Source: Plectrocnemia conspersa (Eukaryota > Arthropoda > Insecta > Trichoptera > Polycentropodidae). Taken from it: 64,000 nt of DNA. Location: contig VTFK01000014.1 of the NCBI GenBank assembly GCA_009617715.1, forward strand, positions 186,001 to 250,000, read 5' to 3'. The notes below the pieces were generated by a model. That model did no database searches. It worked only from the letters and a program-made list of their open reading frames with translations, and was not told the DNA's origin. Positions 10,952-22,900 of the stretch are shown in pieces (the first letter of the stretch is position 1; each line of letters begins with the position of its first letter). The translations under genes were made by a program, and so were the position numbers.

Positions 10952-13900
10952 CTGTAACAAAAAAAAACAGGAACATGAGCCATTTGCTGATTTCATTTGC
11001 AATATACAGCAATATTTTTGCCACAAAGATTATAAAGACAAATTATTCAGAAAATATATTTATGTAAGAAAATACTTTATAAATATTTTTTTTGGAAAAA
11101 AAAACAGATTTTAAAAATTGATTTCTAAAATAAAATATTCGATATCATACCGCTACATATAATTGCATTTTTATTAGTAATTTTGTTATTTTTTCAAGCA
11201 TATGCATTTTTCTTTTCGTTTCTTTCGTTTTTTAATTATGCACAACGGGATTTCACCCCGAGCAATTTATTAAAAATTATGTAATTGGCATTGTATTTTA
11301 TTACTATTTTTAATACATCACGATAACGTTTTTTATGTAATATATAGATATAATATGATGCTTACCTAGCTGTGCAAGAGCCGTCGGAGAGCAGACTGAG
11401 TCTCGCGGAGAGCAATCTCGCAGCGCTCTCCGTGTTTAGCTGCTTGTGACTCCGCGCCCTCGAGAGCGCGCCGCCCTTGATGGAGCACTCCGACTCCGCT
11501 ACGCTCACGTTGTGAGCGTTCTGGCACTCGGAAAGTTCGGAATGGCTGTTGGAAGCCGCCACATTGTTCACACACTTGCCCCACGTGTTTTTGATCACGT
11601 GGGAGTCCCTCTTGTGAGACGCTTGCGCGTTTCGCTCGTTCTGCAGCCGCGCTTCCCTATCCGCTTGCTCCATCCGCCTCTTGCGCCTTCGCTGCAGCAA
11701 CGCCGCTGCCACGAGGGCTATCACCAAAAGCGCCGGAAGACCCCCAGCTAGAGCGGCGATGGCTGCAACGTGCTGGGCGGAGAGTCCGCCCTCCGAGCCG
11801 TCGCCGCTCTCGCTGTCCACTAGTCCGTTCCCCACTCTCCGCGATAAACTACCCGTCGATTCGGCGAGCACTCCTTCTGCGGTTCGTTCGCACCTTCTCC
11901 CGCTCCTCCCGGGAACGCACGCACACGTGTAATTGTTCACTCTGTTTATGCAAGTGCCGCCGTGCAGACACGGCGACGAATGGCACTCGTCCACGTCGAT
12001 GCTGCAGTCTTTGCCGGCGAATCCGGGCCGGCAATTACACCGATAATCGTTGTCTAGATCTACGCACTCGCCTCCGTTGGCGCACGGTAGCGTCAGACAC
12101 AAATTAACTTTAGTTTGACACAATTGACCGATGTAGCCCGGCACGCATCTACATCTAAACTGATTGGCACCGTCGACGCAGGTGCCTCCGTTCAAGCAGG
12201 GATCGCCTCTGCAATCGTCTTCATCCACTTCGCAGCTGTCTCCCGAGAAACCGAGAGGGCATAAGCACGCCCTTCCACCTCCTGGCATTCTGCTGCAGCT
12301 CCCTCCGTTTTTGCAGGGATCTCCTAGGCACTCGTCGGCGTCGCGTTCGCAGTCAGTACCCGTATGTCCCGGAGGACACGCGCAGGAGTAACCACCTGGT
12401 TTTTCGCGACAGGTTCCACCGTGCCGGCAAGGATTATCGCCGCACGTTCTAGCTGGAGTCTCGCAGTGAGTCCCTCGCCATCCTTCTGGACATTCGCAGG
12501 AGTACGTCGATCCGCTCTCTTTGCACGTTCCTGCATTGGCGCACGGTTGTTTGGAGCAGCCGTCGACTTTGATGTCGCAGTCCGTACCAGTGAAGCCTGC
12601 CGGACACGAGCACGTGTACGAGCCTCTGCCTGTGTTGAAGCACGTTCCGTTGTTATTGCACGGTCTATGATTGGTGCAGTAGTTGAGGTCCTGGTTGCAG
12701 AAAAGGCCACCCCAGCCTTCGTCGCAGAGGCACTCCCAGGACTTGCGACACGTGCCGTGCACGCAACCTGGATGGCGCTCGCATTCGCCGCATAGGCGTC
12801 CCACCCAGCCGGTGTGGCATCTGCGAAAAGAAAATAGACAGTCAAAAATGGGATAGAGGCGCGCGACCTATAAATAAGAGAAGCGGAGAGACTGCTGATA
12901 ATTTAGCATTCCTCGCGAGCGCGAGAGGGACGGCCTCCGCTGCGTTCCCACGCCGGGCCGGGGTCAAGGCGAGGCCGAACTCGACGTCGATCGCCGATCG
13001 GCCAGAGCCGCACTCGGAGATTCGCTTTCGAACGGCGACTTTTCAACTCGAGAAAGGAGCGAAGAGCGCAGATAGGGGCGGAAGTCGCGAGCGGCGGAGC
13101 GGAACGGAAACAATAGCCGCGGGGTACGTGTCGTACCGTCTATGAGAGACAGCGGACCACTTAGCGGATTCCTGCCAAACGGGTCCTTCTCGACTGAATA
13201 AATTTTTTTAAAAAGCTTTTAGAATTTTTAACATTTTCGAGCGCTCGTAGATGCATACAAATGTGTATGTGTATGCGCCATTCGTTTGTGTTGCAGAAGT
13301 TGTACGGCGAGAGGGCCCGGTGCATGTGCAACGGACTATTGCAACACCGCGAGAAGCGAGCGGAAAAAATAATGGCGACCGATACGAACAAGAATTGCGT
13401 TACAGTAAAACCTCGATTTAGTGAGACGGTTATTTAAAATTATTACCACCATATAATTTTATTTCCTCTTAAATTTTTTTTATATCTTAAAGATTTTCCT
13501 TGTTTCAATCATCACTTAGTAGTAAAGATAAATAGATGCAATATTCGCCAAAAAGGCGAAATAGTTGCGAAAATTACAAAAAAGTCAGATAACCAGATAT
13601 TGAAAATATCAAAGGACACTAAACATAAAAAAGGCATTTCTAAAATTTTCTATGGGAGCTACAAAGGTAATTTTGTAAATTTTAAATTTTTGTTCAAAAG
13701 CTTTTTTGAAGACAGATTGCTGCGTGAGCTTAAAAAATATCATTCGGAAATTTCGCATCGTATCCCATTAAGCCCATTTTACAGTTAAAGGATCAACTGT
13801 GGCTGATGTACTGAACGAAGATTTTTTTTCTATTTAATTTTCTATAATTTCAGCGATTAATGAGTGGTATTTAGCTCTCAACACGTTTTAAATAGACGAG

Positions 13901-16900
13901 GATACAAACACAAATGAATTATTCGCAAAAAAAATTTTTTTTATTTTTAATAACAAGCAATTAAAAGTTTGGGGTCGGCTGGTCGTAAAATGTATTTTTT
14001 CGTACAATTTCAAAGAAAGTCCCTTAACTCATAAAAAACCATAGATTGACTGCTCTTATGTTTTAAACAGACGTGTTGTTCGACAACAAGAAAAAAGCAT
14101 TTGGTAATAAAAACCCGAGATGCTGTGATGTTATTATTTAAGTAATCAGATGGTCCAAAACTTTTGCACAGTACTTTTGAAATTGAACTATGCTAAAATT
14201 CGTTACAGATATTCACTAGTACGGCTTATCATATTTTTTTATGTAATCAGATTTTGTAAATACTCACATGCATTCATCGGGTTTGTTGCACATCCCGTGT
14301 TCCGAATCGCACCCGGGCAAGCAGCGGGCTGTTGACAAAACAAACAAAAAAACACAATTAAAAACAAATACAACAACAAAAACAAATCAACATAAATAAC
14401 CCAGACGGTTTAAATTTGTTGCGCGCGTGGGGCAATAATGCATTCGGAAATTGCTAAAAATAATATCGCGCATTTCGCAACGTGCTAAAGCGAGTATTTC
14501 GAATTATGCACGCGCCGCGACAAAGAACTGCACCGTTGAGAGCAAAAAACAAAAAAAAAACAATAAAAAATGTAGCATGCACATATCGACATCAAAGAGG
14601 GCACTGTTCTCACATATATTTACATGTACATGTACTTAAACATTAGAAGCGAAACGTCTCAAGCGCCATTTCTTTATCGATATTCAAAGCGCGTGCTGCG
14701 ATTTTGGTTAACATCACAACAGCGTCTGGGTTAAAATTCCGCGAAGTGTCTAGGCTCGCTTTATATGTAAATAATAAATATATATAGATCTGTTTATTCG
14801 TAGAGTAACAGAAAAAAGTTCGTTCACACCTGTATGGTCAGTAACGATCGGCGCTCAGACGAGCCGATGATTGAACTAAAGACCGTTTCTAAATACTGCT
14901 TCCAATACGGCACACGTAAATGTTTGCTTTTCAGCTTATCGTTCCAATACGCACGAATACAGAAATAACGGTCGCGATAACGCGAAAAAACCGTTATGGA
15001 ATATGTTCGAGTCTCCCCTTGCTGAAGCCCAAGGGGGTTGCCCTAGCTCGGAGGGTCATTGTGTCATCGTACCCGAGCATAATCCGCATCGTATCTTTGC
15101 TTCTTATGTGCTTTTATATTAATCTTAGAATTGATATTTGCTATGAACTATATGGAAGCGATGCATATGTCTCTATAACGAGCAAGCAGGAGGTCGCTAG
15201 ACCAGAACGCACATCTGCCCCTAACTAACCCTTCCAGTGGACGCTCAGCCATCATATGGGTAACCATTGTTTCATGTAAAAATGGGGGACACGTGTGCGG
15301 GGCGTGACGTCACATTCAAACACACCCAAAGAAGCCCCCCCTCAAGCGACAAGTGCTGACTGCAAAAAAAGTTCCAAATCGCCACGTTGGTATCGCATAG
15401 TTCGAACCGGGATCATCGATGAAGATTTTTTTCTTAATGGGTTCTTATGAGAAACACTGCGGTGTGCGCCGGAATGAACGGAGTGTCTAAAATTAACCGG
15501 CGCAGTCAGAGTTTTACAAGACAAAAACCAAAACAACCAATTAAGATTTACGACTTGGGAGGGAAGGGAAGACGATCAGGTACGGCACACACCGAAATCC
15601 ACCGGATGGAGGGTCTCTGTCCTTTTTTGACTGCGAGCGTATGAGTGTGCCCTTAGATATTTTATTATTATTTCATATTTGCTGTAATGAACGACTGTAT
15701 TATAAAAATCGGTAGGAACAACAATGACAATCCAAAAGATTTGCGGAACTGCTCCTCCCATGTTTAGACACAAAACAATGCTAACTGAGAAGCGAGACGC
15801 GCAGTTCGCAGATGATTGACGCTATCCAATTAGATCTGAGAGATAAAAATCACTATGATTTACTACAGCACGTTTGAGAGATGAGAGAGAGCATCGTTTT
15901 TTGTGCAGTTCCTCAGGTAGCGACCTTCCCACGCCGCCAGTCTTTTGTGTTGCACCAGGACCCATTCACCTCGCATGCATCAGATTGATGCACCAATACA
16001 GATCTTGCGGCCGATTTTTTTGGCTCAGTTGTTTACGCTGCTGCGCTCCGGGCTAGATTTATTCATATGAGCCGCTTCCTTCGTGAATTTCCGATTTTTA
16101 TTATATAAATATTAATATGTGTATCATGATTGCATGCGAAATCTTTCGCACGAAACGAAAACAAACAGGGTAGGTGGACTTTTTAATGCGATCGTATCAC
16201 GCCAAAGAGCGGCGCTGAGCCGAGATCGAAAGCGCTGCGTCTTTTTTTACTTCTTAAAAGGCTTGGATCATTTTCAGAAAATGGTCTTTAGTAATAACAG
16301 GAGGAGCCGCGGTCAGTTTGCGGCTCGGGCGGGTGTAATCGCTACTTAATGGCCACAACCGGAGTGTGGGAACCGACCTCGGATCTGGTCCCTCCCGGAG
16401 GACCGGTCGATATCGCTTCTGAAGGACTAAGGGTCACACCGGTACGGTAGGCAAAGAATCGGAAGTTTATTTTCTGTGAGAACTGGCAAAAAAATGTCGG
16501 TATCTATGCGCGTAACCTTCGTGCGACCGGGCGAGCAAATGTCGGCAACGTGAAATGCTTTCTAATCTGCACAACGAATCTCACATGTTGCATAAACGTT
16601 ATGATCTGATTGCTGGAGGCATCCGACTGCTCGCTTGGAGCGTAACGTTTTGATTCGCTTAACGGCGATTGAAAGTACATAATATGTGAGATGAATTTAA
16701 AAAATATCCTATATACGACGGAACACGCGAGCGCATGATAAAAGCTCGCTCAATTAATGAGGAAAATTAATTTCACATTTATTTTGGATAAAAATAATGA
16801 TTTGTTTTGAATAAATTAAAAAACGTCAATGCTCGATTTATTCCATGATAATCTGAGAGAAATGATTTGTTTTGATTTAATTAAAAATCATCAATGCTCG

Positions 16901-19900
16901 ATTTATTCCATGATAATATTAATGTGAGAGAGAAATGATTTGTTTTGATTTAATTAATTCATGAGTTTAAAAAATATCCTATATATGACGAATACGCGAG
17001 CGCATAATGAAAGCGCTCAGTTAATGAGGAAGAGAAATTAAAAATGTTCACACGATCGCGTCAATTTGCGGCCGGAATTCATTATACCCAATGCCCTAGT
17101 TATGCATAGAGTTCAACTTACGTTTCGTGCAATAGTCGCCCTGCCACCCCGAATGGCATATTCGATCGCCCGACGGTGAACACGAAAAGTGGCCGAAGTT
17201 ATCGTCTCTGGGCCTGCACAGGTTTTCGCAACCCTGGCCGTAGTAGTGAGCGTCGCAGGTCACTCTGTACTCGTACTCCAAAATTTTGCGACCCTCTCCC
17301 GATTGGTCGTTTTCTGTGTGGTTGCCGGCGTGCCATTGCTCAGACACAGCAAGCCAAGACTGCTTGCTCATTCTGTATATCAACACGTCGCTCGGACCAC
17401 CTGTAAACAAAAAAAAAGTAATAATCAGATTTTGCTCTAATGTGCAGGAGCGTTTCCCACGAGCGGCACCGGAAGTAAAACTAGATTTTTTGCACTTGAC
17501 ATGTTGCGATGCAGATTGAGATGCAAAATGCATCCATCTGCAATCGACGTTCGGTTTAAATATATTGCCTAGGAGTCGAAAGGGGCGACTGTGGGAGCGG
17601 ACATCGACGGTCGGATGTGGACGTCGGATGGTTATCTTTCTAGACTTGCCGATAAATTGATTCGCTCAATGAGACATCCTTGGGAATAAATAACCTTCGA
17701 TCTATATATTTTTTGCTCCGGTAAATCATAAGCGCATATTTGCGCAAGACTGTGGGATAATCGGCAATTACGAGAAATCCATATTGGAATTCAACATTAC
17801 TTATTTCATAATCGTCAATGCTCAATTAATTCCATGATAATACTGAGAGAAATGATTTGTTTTGATTTAATAAAAAATCAATGCTCAATTAATCCAGAGA
17901 TTAAAATTTTGTTTTGATTCAATTAAAAATCGTCAAGGCTTGATTTATTACATGATAATAATAATGTGAGAGAAGTGATTTGTTTTAGTTCAATTAAAAA
18001 TCGTCAATGCCCGATTAATTCAGTGATAATAATAATTTGTTTTGATTGAATCAAGACTGTAAAGTCAGAGTCGCGGAGTCGTGGCATTTTAGGAGTCTTC
18101 GACTCTCTTATATTATATAATTTTCTTTAACACTTTTGAGTGCGCTGAAGAGCGTTTATTTTCCGCACTTAAATTAATCAAATCTGATTTAAGGGCTTCC
18201 ATAAACGCTGACTTATTCTAGAAGCAATTATTTTTTTAAGATCTAATTCAGTTTAAATCACGGATGGAAAAGATTAAATTAAGATTTAGTATTATTAAAG
18301 ATTTAAGATTAGATTTAGTGAATCTGACAAAATAAAACCAACGAAACAAGCTTTTTTCCTTGCAAGTATAATTATTAAATTTATTTTATTTTAATGTATC
18401 GTTTTTTTAAATATAAATATTTTTTATTTAACGTGTATTATGTATCTTTTTTTTTATTAAATTTATTTTTTGTGCTTACTTTTTTAACGTTGCGTAATGA
18501 TTTTTTAAATCCTTTTATTTTAATATAATTTTAATTGCTATCAATTATATGCTGGCAAAAAAAATATTATTAAATAAATGTTAAAATCGGAGTGGGTAAA
18601 ATTTGAAATGATCCACGAATTAAATAAAAAAGTGTCGAGGCTCGATTTATTAAATAATAATAATAATAATTCGAGAAAAAAATTGTTTTGATTTTGTTTT
18701 GATCAAATTAAAAATCGTCGAGGTTCGATTTATTAAATAATAATATGAGAGAAATGGTTTGTTTTGATTTAATTAAAAATCGTCAAAGTTGGATTTATTA
18801 CGTGATAATAATAATGTGAGAGAGAAACGAATTGTTTTGATTGAATTAAAAGTCGTCAATGCTCGATTTATTTCATGATAATAATTTGTTTTGATTTATT
18901 TAAAAATCGTCAATGCTCAATTTATTTCATGTTATTGACAATGTGAGAGAAATGATTTGTTTTGATTTAATTAAAAATCATCAATGCTCGATTTATTTTA
19001 TGATAATAATGTTTTGTTTTTATTGATTTAAAATAGTCGCTTTACATAAATAATTCGCGATTCGAATAAAAAAAAAACGAATCTCTCAAAGCCCAATTTC
19101 CGAGTTTGTACCCCAGGGCCGAATAGCCACTGCTACCGATTGCGTGTACCTTTTCGTCGGAGAGATAATTTAGTCGGAGTGGTTCCTCTGGCCCGGGGCG
19201 TCCGGGCCACACGACCCGGACTCTGTGTCGGCCTTCCTGATCCCACACGCAACGGTATTGTTTGTGTTCACCGTTTTCGGATCGACTATTAGAGACATTA
19301 CAGCCCAGGGCGCTACATCCGATTTTCTTAGGCCCATTTTCATTTTCATTCACGCACAATTGGAAATAATGCGAGTTCGTCTACCCGGCGATTCGATTAC
19401 CGCCATATAGACGTCAGACGAAATATAATTGACATCTGAGGTAGCTCAGGTTGTATTATGGAAGGAGTGATATATGTTTAAATGATTACGGGTTGCGGTC
19501 GTCCCAGGGCGATAATTCATTACAGCGTTTTTGGAACCAATTAAAACAAAATCTCAAAAACGCATTGTATTAAAAGAGGAGGATAATTAAGAATTCCTGG
19601 GATCGGTGGAGCATGGGCGGCGTTGGAAGTTCGAGGGGCGGGTCTGGGAAGGCTCAGATGCTGCCGGAGCAGTATATATTTTTTTTGAGTTATATTACAT
19701 TTTAGAAACTCGGACTATAATGAGCTGACCGCAATCGGCGCAGTTTCGCCGATCATTATCGGGACGGAGAGAAAAAATCTGCGGTAGACATTGGCAATGA
19801 ACCGATTCGTAGCGATTCGTAACAGATGGCACCAGAGCGATTTTGACATTGTCAGCAATTGTGCAATCCATAGAAAATCTTCTCAAATATTATCATAAAG

Positions 19901-22900
19901 GCAGAAGTCTCTCGCTGGAATTTCTTTGTTGTCGGACACATCTTGCACAAATGCAGCGCACAACACCTGGCTTGCATCCAGCGAGCGAAACCAGTCCTAG
20001 CACCCATAGCCCTTAGAGCTCGATTTCGCTCATGAAGGTCCAGGATCGAAGGTACCGAGCGTCTTGTAAGGCACGCGGCCTTAAAAACCAAGCGTGCAAT
20101 AATGCCGCGGCAGATGCACGAAATCTTTTACACAATGCCTAGTCGATAAATCAAAAATAAACACGGGGCTCCTGAGTTGGCTAGTTAAATTTATATTCCT
20201 GAGCTTAATTAATATGATAGTGGGCCGACCACGTGTGCTGGAAGAGTAAATAAAAGGGAAGTTCGAATGCTCCCGGAAGGACCGGTGACAGATGCAAGAC
20301 ACATGGTCTATTAAAAGAGGAAGCTTATGATTTTTTGTAATGCACTAGCAAAAGCGTTAACGATATGCATCGATCCGTACGAAAGTAGATGCAGAACAAA
20401 CACACACCACAAGGAGGCGATCGGCTGAATACTAAACGAGCAAAACCGTGTGACCGGTGTGAACGCTCATATGAAAGGACAATGGCGGTTCCAGCTACCC
20501 GCGTGGCATCCTTTATAAGGACATAGTGGAAGGACGAGACTCGAATGCCGAGGCGTCCGCTTCATTCACAGTTCCTCTCCGGCTCTGTGACGCAAGAAGA
20601 CCTCGAGGAAGCTCATTCAAGGACCGCACTTCCGATCGATAGTAAAAATTCGGTTACGCGCGACGAGAAAAAGACATGAGTCGAGAGATACGCGTGTGTT
20701 TTTTATCTATACTACGTTGTATGTATGCTTGAAGACTTACCGCCGGTTCGTGAGGTCTCGTTGGAGTCGTGCCAGGCCTCCACGATGAAAGAAAATGTAC
20801 CCTGTGGAAGAAGAACAGAGACGAGACGTTAGCTGGGTCAGTGGGGTTAAGAAGTGTCGGTGTACAGCAAGAAATGCAGCCGAGTCGCGATCGCTTAATA
20901 TGATCGATCGCGACTCGGAACTGGTTTTCGACTCGGTACGTAGTCTTTAAAAATAGACGCGGTCCGAGTTCCGATCGATTTTCATAAAAAAAAACGCGCA
21001 CGAATAAGATTCAGAGGAGGATATCCAACCCTTCCAAACCAATGAGGAACCTCCCATGTAACCATTATAATTTGCTCAATTAAAGTATGCGTATGAGATG
21101 AACTTCCATTTCAATAATCAGAAATTATTCAGAAAAAAATATTCTATACATTTGAGGACAATTTAAATGAGCAATATATAAAAAAAATGTTCCATAAAAC
21201 GAACTTTTTGTGCATTACTATTGGACTCAATACATCTCTGCAACGAATTATTCACCTTACATAAATGCACATATATATTTTAAAATAATTCCCCGTTAAA
21301 TCGCACCCTATACATGTTTGTAAAAAAGAACTTTTTTTGTGAACTGTGCTCCTAAAACCATACATTATTTTTCACTCAAAATTTAATTTGGACTATATGA
21401 AAGTAATTTAAAATTGTATCGATTGTTTTTAAATACGATTCATATTTTAAGAAGAAAAGCATATGATCTTATGACGGTAAAGTCGGTGTTTAAGAAAATG
21501 GCAACACGACTACTCGAAAATCCTCTCATTGAAGTCGTCCATCAATCCGACTGTATAAAACCATGGCTCCGATCGATTTTGTCCAGAATCGTGCGTCAAT
21601 AAGATTCCAACGCCACACAGAGCGGCCAATCTAATAATAACACAATTAAAAATACGGCCGCGCATTTTTAGAAGCGTCACGATTTTCGAAGCGGCGCTCA
21701 TCTCGCATGCGACCTGCGATTCTCTATTCGCCGTCAATCAAAGGAGAAAGTCTCCACTTGCATCGACTACATATATACACACCGGAGAAAGATCTCACGG
21801 TGTTTTTTTTTCAGGCGCTGAAATTTCGCGCAAAAGATGGAGACGGGCGATGACATCATCGCGGGCAAACATTTCGAAAGCACACAAGTTTGGACAAACA
21901 AGAGTGGTATTTAGAAGGAGAAGAAAAAGAAAACACACCGATATTTACATATCTCGCGTGGATAAATAGATGCATCTCGAGCGAGAGAGAGCCTCATCTC
22001 GTCTATTTTCAATTATATGTTTGCTCACGCGCCTCGAGTGGTACTAGCGTACAAATGATATGTAGACGTTTAGTAATATATACATAAATGATACTTTTTT
22101 TGGTATCAAAAGTAACAAAAACATCGCGAAATCTCTTTTTTTAAATCATCTCAATAACAGATATCAAAAAATATTATTAGTGCATTTAATGTAGCGGATT
22201 GCTCGGGACTGAACCCTGTGGGGCAATATTTTTTTTTGTTACAATCGATTCAATCACTTCGTATATATGAATTAGAAGGGAGACTATGCCCATGCCATGA
22301 TGTTACGAAGCTGAGGATATACCCGGTCACTTAATGCCTTGGACGTGCAGTTATGATGGCCGTTCAGGGAATCGGACGGTGCGAAAGTTGCAGGATCTAA
22401 ACAATGAGCAGGCGTCCGATAAAGCGCCAAAGTTTATTCAAGTGAGCGTGCGGCCCGCGGACGCGGCCGGAATGCGCCGACGAGTTCCCACCGCGGCGAA
22501 TTTCAGCCGAACGAAATTTCAATTGGAATTAATACGTTAATCGAATATGGAGGACGCATTCCGCGGCAGCTTCCCACGGCAATGACTATTATGCGCGCGA
22601 TAAACGAGAGATGAAATAAATAAAAAAGGAAAAAAAGAACGGCGCGTCTGCGGCAGAGGTGGGCCGCACAATGAGAACCGCTGATCTATGACGATGCGAC
22701 CGAGAGAGGCGGGGCGGAATCGGATGCTGCGGTGTTGATCAACAACGATGCTGTTATGCAAATTTGATGATCTGTACGATCAACATCATAAGATGATATG
22801 TGCAATCGACATCGAAAGATGACGTGCAGATTTAAACGACATATAAAGACGAACTCAAATCAAATAAGTGAGTGAAATATTTTTTAAACATATTTAGAAT

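Larger units (their letters stand above)
14329..17121 (-). other. Delta intron 4
   Basis: Contains GC-rich stretches (about 15000-15300, 15870-16060, 16300-16680), two Su(H)-type motifs, and next to exon 4 an 80-bp direct duplication (16692-16770 and 16961-17040) enclosing three copies of a dispersed minisatellite unit. The open frames of 60-100 codons here look random. Confidence 0.92.
17401..20740 (-). other. Delta intron 3
   Basis: Holds two more clusters of the dispersed minisatellite (17805-18058 and 18612-19035) and one Su(H)-type motif near exon 4. The stretch 19080-19420 is GC-richer with an open minus frame of 105 codons that resembles nothing I recognise. A short GGAGTCG-rich stretch is at 18065-18110. 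The remainder to exon 3 is moderate-GC, without clear features. Confidence 0.92.

Noticed and set aside
11362..11367. Delta ending at the TAA after CTAR in exon 6
   Set aside because: The sequence AG|GTAAGC is a strong donor, and exon 7 restores the conserved VYVIEDHY and terminal TQV in phase.
12324..12845. Frames of 143-173 codons on both strands over the EGF exon
   Set aside because: They are shifted or opposite readings of the GC-rich EGF repeats, with no cysteine pattern of their own.
15390..15410. tRNA-like B box GGTTCGAAC on the minus strand
   Set aside because: Neighbouring bases do not form a T-arm stem and no A box is found at the right distance.
19042..19359. Minus frame of 105 codons in Delta intron 3 as an alternative exon
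   Set aside because: No recognisable domain, no convincing acceptor, and it would not keep the DSL ligand layout.
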